Shown here one piece after another: positions 35,385-46,276 of a stretch of 64,000 nt of DNA (positions are counted from its first letter, which is position 1; each line of letters opens with the position of its first letter). The translations under genes were made by a program, and so were the position numbers. The notes beneath the pieces were generated by a model that saw nothing but the letters and a program-made list of their open reading frames with translations, made no database searches and was not told the DNA's origin. The stretch comes from Azorinus chamasolen. Taxonomy: Eukaryota; Mollusca; Bivalvia; Cardiida; Solecurtidae. The stretch covers positions 61,732,953 to 61,796,952 of the forward strand of contig OY755239.1 in NCBI GenBank assembly GCA_963576725.1, written 5' to 3'.

Positions 35385-36515
35385 CGCCCCCCCCCCCGAT
35401 CAGATCTGGGGGGCATATTGTTTTGCCCTGTCTGTTTGTCTGTTCATTTGTCAGCAACTTTAACATTGGTCATAACTTTTGAGCCAGTATAGATGGAGAC
35501 TTGATATTAGGCATGCATATGTATCTCATAAAGCCGCACATTTTGAGTGGTGACATGTCAAGGTCAAGTCATCCTTAAAGGTCAGAGGTCAAATATATGG
35601 GTCAAATCACCGACTTTAGCATTGGCCATAACTGTTGGACTAGTAGAGATCGAGACTTGATATTTGGTATGCTTGTGTATCTCATGAAACTGCAAATTTG
35701 ACGGGTAAAATGTCAAGGTCAAGGTCAACCTTCAGGGTCATAGGTCAAATTGTGTGTTTTTTGGCTGTGAATTTAACGCAACTTTAACATTGGTCATAAC
35801 ATTTGAGCCAGTACAGATAGAAACTTGATATTTGGCATGCCTATGTATCTCATAAAGCCGCACATTTTGACGTGTGACATGTCAAGGTCAAGTCATCATT
35901 AAAGGCCAGAGGTCAAATATATGGGTCAAATCACCGACTTTAACATTGGCCATAACTTTTGTACCAGTAGAGATAGAGACTTGATATTTGGCATGCTTTT
36001 GTATCTCATTAAAGCTGCACAGTTTGAGGGATAAGATGTCAAAGTCAAGGTAATCCTTCAGGATCAAAGGTCAAATTGTCTGGGGTTTTGGCTGTAACTT
36101 TAACGCAACTTTAACATTGGTCATAACTTTTGAGCCAGTACATATAGATACTTGATATTTGGCATGCATATGTATCTCATAAAGCCGCACATTTTGAGGG
36201 GTGACATGTCAAGGTGAAGTCATTTTTAAAGGTCAGAGGTCAAATATATGGGTCAAATCGCCGACTTTAACACTGGCCATAACTTTTGGACCAGTAAAGA
36301 TAGAGACTTGATATTTGGCATGCTTGTGTATCTCATGAAGTTAGTTGCACATTTTGACGTGTGACTGGTCAAGGTCAAGTTCATCCCTCAAGGTCAGAGG
36401 TCAAATATATGGGTAAAATCACTGACTTTAACATTGGCCATAACTTTTGGACCAGTAGAGATAGAGACTTGATATTTGGCATACTTGTGTATCTCATGAA
36501 GCTACACATTTTGTG
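35385..36515. mobile_element. tandem-core element with 325-bp dimer, left part
   Basis: The head is a GC hairpin, CCCCCC...GGGGGG around GATCAGATCT (35386-35414). A tandem array follows whose units begin TTTAACATTGGTCATAAC. Unit starts at 35461, 35617, 35785, 35941, 36112, 36268 and 36429 show an alternating 156/169-bp pattern, so the repeat is a dimer of about 325 bp. The array is broken by the Naiad insertion and resumes at about 38879. Confidence 0.88.
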
Positions 36516-36529
36516 TGACATTACATACC

Positions 36530-37339
36530 ATTCTAAAACAAACTGGTAAACATCCTATGTCATCTTGTTTATCGTCTTTACCCTTTTCCTATCTTAAGTC
36601 CATAGACGAAGAGGCTGATACAATCTATATGCGTACAGATCCGTTAATTAATACTCCCTCACTTATACAAAGTTACACACAGCATGTTCTTCGTCCACGT
36701 ATTGATAAAGAATCTGAACATAAAATACATTTTCTGAAACTTCAGTTCCTAAATAAAGGTATCGAATTTTTTGTTATTCAAAGTATATTTCGTGATAAGA
36801 ATGTAATCGATACTATTCCCAAATATTTCATCAACTCTGAATCACCTATCATCTGTTATAAATATAATAAACCTATTAGAAATGTTATTTTTAACTACAA
36901 TAAAATTGTCTCTGACTTAAATATTGATGTTAATACCCCTATTTTTTGAGATTGTAGCATTTCTAGCTTTTGCTATAAACCAGTTGGTCATGTCATTACT
37001 GGTAATTTTGATATCATTAAGGATAAACGTCTCAGGACCCTCCTAACTAAAGGACCTAAATATAGATTACCTTCCCTTATTGATTTTGACGCTTGTCGAA
37101 CTCATATTACATTTCGCTACTTGAAGAAAAACATTTCTAATTTACATTCAGATTATGTTCTTGTTCCTGCTGACAAGGCATCAAACAATGTAATCATTAT
37201 TTGAAGATTGTATTATGTTGATGTTTTAAAGAAGGGGCTAACTGATTCAAAAACTTATATAACAGTTCAAACACCAGAAAAAGATATAGTCTCGGAACAT
37301 GTAAAAATGTGCAATAATTTTAAGTCTGGTCCTAATATA
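36530..37339 (+). CDS. Naiad-type PLE protein, N-terminal half, candidate selenoprotein
   Basis: About 270 codons in one frame with no TAA, TAG or frameshift, but with TGA at 36947-36949 and 37202-37204 (85 codons apart, same frame). Recognisable parts in order: HVLRPRID, IPKYFINSESPI, YNKPIRNVIFNYNKIVSDL, then TPIF-TGA-DCSISSFCYKP and GHVITGNFDIIKDKRLR, ITFRYLKKNI, YVLVPADKASNNVIII-TGA-RLYYVDVLKKGL. The first TGA sits at the first cysteine of the CxC motif that links endonuclease and RT in Naiads. The second follows VIII, where related elements carry cysteine by my recollection. Naiads of clams have been reported to encode selenoproteins with several selenocysteines (Craig and colleagues, 2021, from memory). 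If these are Sec codons, this segment is undamaged apart from its ends. It lacks the GIY-YIG domain upstream and the RT downstream. Confidence 0.72.
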
Positions 37340-38040
37340 AATGGAAAAGTAGTAAAGTCAAGCAGGCAAAGCCACATGCAAGACGCAACCACCACCAAAA
37401 CACCGATAGACAGCATGACACACACACACAACCATACACCCAAACGCACACACACACACACACACGAAATGAACACAGAAAACTCCAAAAGACACACAAG
37501 AACCAGGGATAAACGTTCCACACAAATCACAAGCACAAAGACGCAAGGCAAACAAAAGGAAGGGTGACAAAGAGAGTATCGCCTTGGCACGGTCAGTAGC
37601 AAAAACTACACTGGGGGTTTAAACCGGTTTACGGACGTCCTAACCTCACACTTCTCTCAAAGTCATCCTAGCTTTACAAATATTGTAAATAAAGGTATCC
37701 CCGCTGGACTTACCCACAACATAGACGACGGTGAACACAGGACAACATGTAAAACATAGCATAATAACTGTGACAATCCGTCAAATATGTACTCAATGAC
37801 TTTGCTGAAGTCAGAGCACCTGCTGGTAAGCCGTTAAGGGCACGACAGGGAAAAAGTAATGCATGAGTCTGGTAAGCTCATCCTGTATCTAAGTTTAAGA
37901 GTATACCATCATAAAGTACTACCCTCGGCCTGTCATCGCGCAAGCAAAGAAGGAAGCGTAGCTACCGACTGTAAAAGGGTCGATAACCAAACATGAAGTG
38001 CGTTGCAATATAATAGGATCATAACCTTTCTTTTTAAATG
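37340..38040 (-). other. Naiad 3' UTR and tail
   Basis: Non-coding 3' region of the minus-strand Naiad piece. It shares about 700 bp with 4381-5080 and includes a CA/GT-rich microsatellite near the end. A SECIS element would be expected here if the ORF is a selenoprotein. By eye I could not find a convincing one. Confidence 0.7.
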
Positions 38041-38044
38041 TTTT

Positions 38045-38878
38045 AATGCGTTTTATAAACAAATCATGAAAATGGATATGACCCCGAATTTTCCTAGGTT
38101 TGTAGATAACATCCCCATAAAATTCTGGTTGAGAAATGCCTTGTCACAGTAACGTCCGTAGATTGCAATTATATTTACTAATGAGAGGTAAATTTCGAAA
38201 ATAAAATGTAGAAAAAGTTTTCCGAAGTTTGTGATATCTGTAACATTGCTTAAGAAGTTTATCAGTTATAACTAAACTACGTCTGTTAACATCTTCAAGC
38301 AAAGAAAAGGCTCGGGCAAACCTAATAAGTTGAGAAATATAAACCCCATAAGATGTAGAACGTGGCACATCCCCATCTAGAAAAGGATAATTAACAATTT
38401 TAAAATTAAAATCTTCTCTTTTATCGTATACTTTGGACGAAATTTATCATTTGTAATTGAAAGATTCAAATCTAAAAATGAAGCATTTATGTCAGATTGA
38501 TTAGCTTTGTTTAAAGACAGTTCTTTTGGGTAAATTGAAGAAATCATAGTATCAAAATAAGGATTATCTAAATTCAAAATATCGTCTAAATACCTTGAAG
38601 TTTTATTAAAAGCATTAACAATATCGGTCTGCGTATCAGGTTTTAAGCTAAGCATAAAATCCCTCTCGTAGCAATACAAAATCAAATCTGCAACAAGAGG
38701 GGCACAATTTGTACCCATGGGTATACCAACAACTTGACGATATATGGTATCACCATAACGCACAAATATATTATCTAAAAGAAAGGTAAGAGATCTACAA
38801 ACATCAAGGCAAGTCCACATTTTGTAATGTTCAACTTCTGAATTCGAAAAGAATGAACGTTGAATATTACAAGCAATT
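38045..38878 (-). pseudogene. Naiad reverse transcriptase core and C-terminus
   Basis: On the minus strand, from NIQRSFFSNSEVEHY through MWTCLDVCRSLTFLLDN, then VVGIPMGTNCAPLVADL, CYERDFM and the catalytic box as RYLDDIL, intact here. NPYFDTMISSIYPKELSLNKA follows, and the frame shifts by one base near 38440 into SYGVYISQLIRFARAF and KLLKQCYRYHKLRKTF. A TGA at 38144-38146 replaces a glutamine codon of the sister copy and is not at a cysteine position. The ORF before 38878 (up to 39000) is tandem-repeat sequence read through by chance. Related to telomerase RT by family. Confidence 0.82.
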
Positions 38879-39690
38879 GTCCATAACTTTTGGACCAGTA
38901 GAGATGATAGAGACTTGATATTTGGCATGCTTGTATGTTTCATGAAGCTGCATATTTTGAGGGGTGACATGTCAAGGTCAAAGTTATCCTTCAGGGTCAA
39001 CGGTCAAATTGTCTGTTTGTCAGCAACTTTGACATTGGCATAACTTTTGAGCCAGTACAGATAGAGACTTGATATTTGGCATGCATAAGTATCTCATTAA
39101 GCCGCACATTCAAGGTCAGAGGTAAAATATATGGGTCAAATCACTGACTTAACATTGGCCAAATATTTGGATCCAGTAGAGATATAGACTTAATATTAGG
39201 TATGCATGTGTATCTCATGAAGCTGTGGAGTTTGAGGGATTACATTTCCAGGTCAAGGTCATCCTTGAGGGTCAAATGTCACCGGCTTTAACAGTGGCCA
39301 TACCTTTTGAACCAGATACAAATGTGATACTTGGTATGCATGTGTATCTCACGAAGCTGCACAGTTTGAGTGGTGACATGTCATGGTCAATGTCGTCCTT
39401 AAGGATCAACGGTCACCGACTTTAACATGGGACATATCTTTTGAATTAGTAGAGATACAAACTTGATACTTGGTATGCATGTGTATCTCATGTAGCTGCA
39501 CTGGTTGAGGGTGACCTGTCAAAGTCATGGTCATTTTTCAGGGTCAAAGGTCACCAAATTTAACATTAGCCATAACATTTGAACCTGTACAGATAGAGAC
39601 TTGGTATTTGGCATGCATGTTTATCTCATAAAGCTGCACATTTTGTGGAGTGACATGTAAATGTCAAGGTCATCTTACTTGGTATACAAC
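38879..39690. mobile_element. tandem-core element, right part
   Basis: Resumes with CCATAACTTTTGGACCAGTA, the same unit phase as before the insertion, and continues through four or five more degenerate units (ACTTGATATTTGGCATGC, TGACATGTCAAGGTC) to about 39690. Confidence 0.85.
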
Positions 39691-40760
39691 TATAATTATG
39701 TTCTCTGGTGCTACATAAAATGTATTACTAGAATTTGACATCATTTTCCAACATTATTTCTTTAACTTTTTAGCAAGTTAACAACAGAAATGTAAGTATG
39801 TATTACTCAATGTTCGTTTACCCAAAGCCAATGTAGGACTTAATATTTGAAAGAACCCTTACTTGCTAAACACTATTTGAATGGCTTAAAGATGACCCAC
39901 CTTTGTATATGCATCTGCATAGTAAATTGATTTGTTCAATTATTATGCTTTACAGCTTTTTTAGCAAGTTCAGGATTAATTCAAACAGAAATTCATCTTT
40001 GAAACAAATGAGTTCTACATTATGACTTTGCTTCAGTTTTATCACTCATATGCACCAGGTAGGTGCAATACTGTTTTGCATGTCATAGATGCTAGCCTTT
40101 TCTCAATACATCTGTACCAGGAAGTTGCAACATTTCTTTGACACCAGGTAGGTGCAAAACCTTTTTTTGGTTTTATTTCCCAAGTAGTCCCTAATAAACA
40201 CCTTTCCCTAAGAACAATGTCCCCTTCTTTGGTTAGATAAGTTAAAAGATAAAATATGTTTGGGGTATACAAGAATAAAAAAAATGACATTATTTTCCCT
40301 CAAGTAAAGGCACAAAATGCACCGTCCTATCCCTTGTAAACTGTAGTGTTCTAGGGGAGTTTATTAGGGAATGGTTGGTAACCTGATTAATGCTTCTACA
40401 TTTTAAAGAGTTTGATGAAGTCATGGAAGTGTTTGGTAGATCTAAAATGTCATCATTAACACCATCAGAGCATATTCTGTTGAGTATATGCATTGCCAGA
40501 TAATAAATATTTTTATTATGTTATTTTCAATTGCATTTTCATTTAATTATTGCAATACCCCAGTTTTATTTATCACAGGATTCTCATTTTGTGGATATTG
40601 CATTACATTTCATATTTTACTCTTCCAATTTTAAATATCTAGGTATTATATTTTTTGTCATATTTAGATTGAAGTCTTTTTGTGGCCTACTCATTTTGAA
40701 TGTTCTAATTTTGAATGTTCTAAATGGGATTTCCATGACTATTTTCAGGCAAGAGGGCAC
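39691..40760. other. no gene recognised; possible Helentron 5' flank
   Basis: AT-rich. Contains a short motif three times: CACCAGGTAGGTGCAA at 40053 and 40142, and a variant at 40111. No coding sequence is supported. Confidence 0.45.
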
Positions 40761-40859
40761 ATCTTCACTATCTGCTAGGAAATAAAGGCGCACACAATTA
40801 CAACGGGAACATGGGATACACATGCCACCTGAGCCACAAGGAGTTTACCTAGGAAACAT

Positions 40860-41119
40860 TTCTTTTCAACCACACGTGTTCTTATTGTGCACAGTGTAGA
40901 ACAATATTCAGTAACTATCAAAGATTGACCAGTCATAAATGTACAAAAGCTGGACCTACAAGTGCATCAACTCGGACAATAAATGAACAAACAGATATAT
41001 TAGACATTCAACAAATTGTGAAACCGGGATATTATATTACAGACAATGTTATTAATAGAGTTTTATTATTAATGGCCCAGCAGTGGCCAGAGGTGAATGT
41101 TGCATTCAGATTACCATAA
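40860..41119 (+). pseudogene. Helentron-associated C2H2-finger protein, part 1
   Basis: The plus-strand frame carries CSYCAQCRTIFSNYQRLTSH and KC, a C2H2-like zinc finger. TINEQTDILDIQQIVKPG and a LLLMAQQWPEVN segment follow, probably the lead-in to the protease domain downstream. It ends at a stop at 41119. The start was not identified. Confidence 0.55.
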
Positions 41120-41194
41120 GTGTAGAGGTTTTAAGGAGAGAACCATCTACAGCAGACCTTTTGTAAGTTCCTGTGAATAAACATGCTGTAAACA

Positions 41195-41690
41195 TTCACT
41201 ACCTGGATTCTCACTGGGTGACATCATGGCAGGACCCATGTGATCTAACTGTCAAAATATATGACTCTTAACAAAACCACAACCGTTTAATGAAACTTCT
41301 ACCCATTTTACGAATAGTGTATGACATGAAGGTATACTCACCAACATATGTTGCAGTGAGACAACAACAAGAAGTGGCATGTGGGGCATTTGCAGCAGCT
41401 TTTGCAGTGTGCTGTGCAGAACACAAACCATCAGATGGATTCATATTCAAGGGAGACATGGAGATGAGACAGCACTTGCAACAGTGCATTATTAACAGTG
41501 AAATGACAATGTTTCCGTCTCTATCAAGTGAAACCAGCACTCGTCTAACATACGAAACCAGGTCGGTTATAAACATTTTAGATGAAATAGAAAGACAAAA
41601 ACAGTTTATACATGAAAAAGCAAAAATGTCCGGAGAATGTCAAACAAACAATCTGATCAGAATCAAGTGTGGCAAAAGACTAAAATGACA
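41195..41690 (+). pseudogene. Ulp1/C48-like cysteine protease fragment
   Basis: The frame before 41270 reads YLDSHWVTSWQDPCDLTVKI and YDS, giving the His of HW and the Asp of YDS. After a frame change, the ORF at 41290-41688 reads YVAVRQQQEVACGAFAAAFA, giving the Gln and the catalytic Cys in QEVACG. MRQHLQQCI follows. His-Asp-Gln-Cys in this order is the Ulp1-family (C48) layout. In mollusc Helitrons and related elements such protease-like domains accompany Rep-helicase genes. Not functional as it stands. Confidence 0.6.
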
Positions 41691-41759
41691 TGTGAGCAGG
41701 GCCATAGTAGAAAAGAGAGACTGCAAAGCCAACAGATAAGACAAAGTGCATAGATAAGG

Positions 41760-42295
41760 AATCATGCTTTCAGAAGAAGAGGAGACTGCAGGACCAAAAG
41801 GACACACAAGAGAAGTACAGAGATAAGGAATCTGACTTACAGAAGAAAAGAAGAAAAATAACTGATAAGCAAAAAAGGTGATATGTAGAGATAAGGAATC
41901 AGACTTTGAGAAGATGAACAGACTGCAGACCCAAAAGGACAGATAAAAGAAATGTAGATATAAGGAATCTGACTTACAGAAGAAAGGAAGACAGATGATT
42001 GATATGCAAAAAAGGTGATATGCAGAGATTAGGAATCAGGCTTGGAGAAGAAGAGCAGACTGTAGGTCCAAAAGGACAGACAAAATAAATGTATAGATAA
42101 GGAATCTGACTTACAGAAGAAAAGAAGACAGATAATTGATATGCAAAAAAGGTGATATACAGAGGTAAGGAATCAGGCTTAGAGAAGAAGAGCAGACTGC
42201 AGGTCCAAATGGACAGCCAAGAGAAGTGTAGAGATAAGGAATCTGAATTACAGAAGAAAAGAATAAGGATGATTGATAAGCAAGTGCATGCACTT
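41760..42295 (+). repeat. 137-bp tandem repeat (about four units)
   Basis: AGATAAGGAATCTGACTTAC begins units at about 41821, 41958, 42095 and 42232, exactly 137 bp apart. One frame of each unit reads RDKESDLQKK-type charged sequence, so it is probably an amplified part of the Helentron's charged repeat region. Because 137 is not a multiple of three, the repeat itself destroys the frame. Confidence 0.85.
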
Positions 42296-42339
42296 TCAAG
42301 ACATCCGAATACAATTAATAAGTGAAAAAGACAATTCCT

Positions 42340-43047
42340 AAAGGAGATACAAAAAAAACCGGAGTATGCTTGCACTGTGTGTCACAGGACTATGTACAAG
42401 GAAACTGTTATCCAGTTTAGGGTTTGCAGTTTCAGAAATACTGGTTTGGCAGATTCCTGTAGAACTCACTTAAAGACTGTGTCAGATACAGAGTGGATAT
42501 GCACAACTTGCCAGAGGCATTTAAAAAAGGAGCCACTCCACCTCAGGCCCAAGTGAATAATATGGCCTTGCCTGAAGAACCCTCCATTCTGAATGAGCTT
42601 ACAGATTTTGAATCTAGATTGATTGCCAAAAGGATACCCTTTATGAAGATAACTACTTTACCGAGAGGAAGACAGAGAGGAATCATTGGGTCAGTTGTCA
42701 ATGTACCTTCTGATGTTGATGAGACATGTAACACGCTACCAAGGACTCCCACATCAGCTGCTATCATCCCTGTGAAACTGAAAAGGAAGCAAGAGTACAA
42801 AAGCCATGTGTACTATGAACATGTTCAACCCAATTTAGGTCTTGAAGCATTTCAGTGGTTGAAAGAAAACAATCATCACTATGCTGAAGTGATTGACGCT
42901 TCTGATAAATGGGAAGAAACCTTCACAACAGAAGATAGTGACCTATGGAATCATCTCACTCAGCCTGAACTGGAAAATGGGATACCAGAAACATCATTAG
43001 TGGCAGAAGATGATGATAGGGATGCAAGTGAAGTGGCAGTACATTAA
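42340..43047 (+). pseudogene. Helentron N-terminal DUF6570-like region
   Basis: Zinc-ribbon-like sequence KPEYACTVCHRTMYKE and a second WICTTCQRHLKKG at 42345-42535. The ORF at 42493-43047 follows: LPEEPSILNELTDFESRLI, AKRIPFMKITTLPRGRQRG and VYYEHVQPNLGLEAFQWL. This RIPFM-type region precedes Rep in animal Helitrons. The ORF ends at 43047, and Helitron sequence continues in other frames. Confidence 0.75.
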
Positions 43048-43618
43048 CATGAACAGCTACCTGTAGCAAACACAGACCATCCTCTGGCTACATGCATACA
43101 GATTAGTGACATAGCTTTAGATGTGAGTAAGGCTATCAGTATCTCTACAGGTGGAGGAAAGACACCAGTTGGGCTTATGACAGATTCTGCTTGTAAGGAA
43201 TTGGCCTTTCCGAAACTGTTTCCAACAGGAAAATTTGGCTTTGACACAGAGAAAGAGAGACTAAAATCACACCAAATAAATATTTCAATGCAAGAATCTT
43301 AAACAAGGGAAAGTTTGCAAGCAACTGTGAGTACCTCTTCTTTGCCCAGTACATTACAGAGTACAAGCAGGTCTGGGGCAATATTTCAATTGCTATTAGA
43401 AAGACATACAGCCATACTGAGTCGGGCCAGATTCTTACCTCAAGTACTGTTCAGAATGCAGAAACACTGACTTCTTTCATTAACAAAGATCATGCGTATC
43501 AGTTCCTACAAACGGTGAGAGGATCACCTCCTTACTCGCAGAAGGCAATGTACAAACTTCTTGCTTCTGTGAAACAATTCGGGATCTTTACCTTTTTGTC
43601 ACACTTTCATCAGCAGAT
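43048..43618 (+). pseudogene. Helentron linker before Rep, frame broken
   Basis: Between ORFs, the plus strand still encodes ELAFPKLFPTGKFGFDTE, FNARILNKGKFASNCEYLFF and SSADLKWHDTLP-like sequence in different frames. This is the region just N-terminal of Rep. At least two frameshifts. Confidence 0.7.
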
Positions 43619-44239
43619 TTGAAGTGGCATGATACCCTGCCGGCCATCTCTAGACAACAAGATAGGCCTCTGACTAACGATGAAGTTGAGTGCCTGACCT
43701 ATGAGGAGAAGACTATCCTGTTGAGGTCCAACCGAGTGACTGCAGCACGACACTTTGACCACAGACTCCAGAGCTTCTTCAGGTTATTCCTTCTCACAGC
43801 TGCAGAACCTCTAGGCAAAATAACCCATTACTCATACCGCATTGAGTTCCAACAGAGAGACTCCCCTCATGCGCACATCGTCTTATGGACTGCCAACGCA
43901 CCGTCTCCAGATGACCAAGATGATGTCATATGTGAATTCATAGACCGTTATGTGACATGCAAGATTCCAGATGAAGAGGAGGAGCCAGAACTACAAAAGC
44001 TAGTAACAACAGTCCAACAGCATCACCACACTGCAACGTGTAGGAAAAAGGGAACGTTTTGTAGGTTCAATTTCCCTAAACTGCCTTCAAAAACAACTGT
44101 ACTAGCCAGAAAGTTGGAAATTGAAGATCTTGAAGAAGCTCAAAGGCTACAAGAAAAAAACAAGAACATTCTTACAAAGATCCATGAAGCTCTTGAAGTG
44201 AAGAACGCAATGTTTTCATCAGTTGAGGAGCTTGTGTAA
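43619..44239 (+). pseudogene. Helentron Rep endonuclease, first part
   Basis: RVTAARHFDHRLQSFFRLFL leads to the metal-binding motif YRIEFQQRDSPHAHIVLW, in which HAH takes the place of the HUH motif of rolling-circle Rep proteins. CRKKGTFCRFNFP follows. Rep nicks and joins DNA ends during transposition. The ORF stops at 44239, a single lesion before the next part. Confidence 0.82.
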
Positions 44240-44275
44240 CAATTAGGTGTATCTATTGAAGACTACAAGAGTGCA

Positions 44276-44806
44276 TTGAAAATGTCTAGCAGAGGATTTT
44301 CTGTAGTACTGCAACGTACACCAACTGAGATACATACCAACTACTACAATGAGCACTTATTTCAAGCATGGGGTGCCAGCATTGATGTTCAGTATTGCCT
44401 AGACCACTACGCTTGCATTATGTACATGATTGCATATATTACTAAGGATGAGCGTGAAATGAGCCAGATTCTACATTCTGTGTCCAAGGAGTGCTCATAT
44501 TTTGGTTGGAAACAGAAGATGAAGAATTGTGCCAAGGCATTTCTAAATGCTCGAGAGATCAGTTCCCAAGAGGTAGTGTACAGATTACTGAGCTTTCCTC
44601 TCTTCAAGTGTAGCTTTAGAACAGTGTTTGTGCCAGCTGACCTGCCACAGAACACGGTGGTTTTCCTAAAGCCTATGTCAGTTATCAATGTAATGGATGA
44701 TGATCAGGAGGATATCTTCCAAAAGGGCATTATTGACAAATATGCCCTTAGACCAACCTCATTAGGAAACATCTGCTTGGCCTATTTTGTATGTTACCCT
44801 GTATAA
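44276..44806 (+). pseudogene. Helentron Rep, tyrosine motif and following region
   Basis: RTPTEIHTNYYNEHLFQAWG and DVQYCLDHYACIMYMIAYIT-KDEREMS, which carries the spaced tyrosines (YMIAY, followed by K) expected as Rep nucleophiles. NAREISSQEVVYRLLSFPL follows, the common spacer to the helicase. It ends near the start of the helicase ORF with a frame change. Confidence 0.8.
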
Positions 44807-45929
44807 GACAGGAACAGATAGGAATGATGACAGTGACAGTGATGATGTTCAAGGAGGCAAATCATCTGGGACTATAGCTCTTCATGGTGGAACAGGCTTC
44901 ATGAAAAAGGCTTCCAGTCCAGCAGTTCTTCGGTACCATAAAACATCAGAACAAAAGGCACCAGAGGAATACTATTATGGTCAACTTCATCTGTTCTTGC
45001 CATGGACCAAGGAAGTGGAGCTACTTGATTTGCCATCCTATGAAGAGCATTTTCAGATACACAAGAATACCGTAGAGGCAAACAGAAGAAGCTTGGAGCA
45101 TCATACTGACATCATTGAAGCAGCACGTAAAGACTTTGAAGAACATGGTCCACCAAAACATGCCGTTGATGAGATCTCTCCAGCTGTGGAACAAGACCAA
45201 AGTGAGATGTTGGAAGGAGTTCAGTTGGACCCTGAGGCAGCAATTCTGCAACCACTTGTACAACACGGGGAATTCAAAAACTCTGTCATAGATGCTGTGC
45301 CAGGGAAGCCAATCTCCTACAGCATAGAAATGAGATCTGTTGTCCTCACTGATGTTGACTACCATACTCTAGTACAGTCATTAAATGAGAAGCAGACAGA
45401 TTTATACCAGCATGTTTTAAACTGGTGTTCCAGCATGTCAAAGAAGCACAAGACAGGCATCACACCAGACCAACTCTGCCTCTTTGTGTCCGGTGGTGCA
45501 GGCACAGAAAAGTCCCACCTGATCTCTGCACTTTACCAGATGGCAGTAAGGACCCTGCAGGTTGTGGGAGACAACCCGGATGACGTTAGAGTTACCCTGA
45601 CTGCTCCTACTGGATCAGCTGCACACAACATTTCCGGTGTCACCTCTGGGACAAAGAGCTATATAAGACTGTCAGACGAGAAGAGAAATGGGTTGCGAGC
45701 CAAGGCAGGAAAGCTGCAGTTACTGATCATGGATGAAATTTCTATGGTCAGCTGTAACATCCTCCTCCAAACCCACAACAGACTCTGTGAAATAAAGGGA
45801 GTGACAGACCCATTTGGTGGCATTTCAGTGATTGTGTTTGGTGACCTGTTCCAGCTGCCTCCTGTTTTCCAACCATTTGTTTTCAAACCAGTGAATGATG
45901 TCATAGCTAATTTGACAGGATCTCTTTAG
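44787..45929 (+). pseudogene. Helentron Pif1-type helicase, N-terminal motor half
   Basis: LNEKQTDLYQHVLNW, then LFVSGGAGTEKSHLI as Walker A, where the usual GTGKS is GTEKS; this Gly-to-Glu change would abolish ATP binding. TLTAPTGSAAHNI (motif Ia), LLIMDEISMVS (Walker B) and VFGDLFQLPPV (motif III) follow. It stops at 45929. The next motifs continue in other frames. Confidence 0.85.
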
Positions 45930-46276
45930 ACTCTTTTTCTACAAAGAGCTAGAAGAAATTATGAGACAGAAGGATGACATGGACTTCGCCTTACTACTGA
46001 ACAGGATCAGACAGCAAAACATACTGATGAAGACATAGCATTTCTTAAATCAAGAGAAGTAGATGAAAACAACCAGAACTATCCAAGGGACACTCTTCAT
46101 GTCTTTGCCTAAAACAAAGCAGTTGACAGATACAATGACTCCATGCTTGATGAATTGGAAACAACAAAGGTGACTATCATTGCAGTTGACAAGAAACCAG
46201 CAGCTTTGGCAAATTATGATGTTAATTCAGATTCAAGGTTTACAGGAGGACTGGCATCTGTTATACGTATGGCTGT
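45930..46276 (+). pseudogene. Helentron helicase, frame-broken middle
   Basis: FYKELEEIMRQKDDMDFALL and LLNRIRQQ-like sequence, then RDTLHVFA and KPAALANYDV pieces in different frames. Several frameshifts and stops. Confidence 0.65.

Larger units (their letters stand above)
36516..38878. mobile_element. Naiad insertion made of two oppositely oriented parts
   Basis: The tandem array is interrupted precisely between about 36515 and 38879. The left part (36516-37339) carries the N-terminal half of a Naiad ORF on the plus strand. The right part (37340-38878) carries the RT core, C-terminus and complete 3' UTR on the minus strand. The 3' terminus (AATGGAAAAGTAGTAAAGTC) therefore lies inside the insertion, at the junction. 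About 150-200 codons between the two coding parts are missing. Penelope-like elements are known for such inverted and tandem composite insertions. Confidence 0.82.

Noticed and set aside
37340..38040. SECIS element in the Naiad 3' UTR
   Set aside because: I looked for ATGA...AA...TGA with a pairing stem; candidates near 37880-37915 and 37640 do not pair well. Not claimed.
38144..38146. A third TGA in a Naiad frame as selenocysteine
   Set aside because: The sister copy has a glutamine codon there and other lesions are close; treated as decay.
38879..39000. N-terminal extension of the RT ORF up to 39000
   Set aside because: This part is tandem-array sequence outside the Naiad insertion, open by chance.
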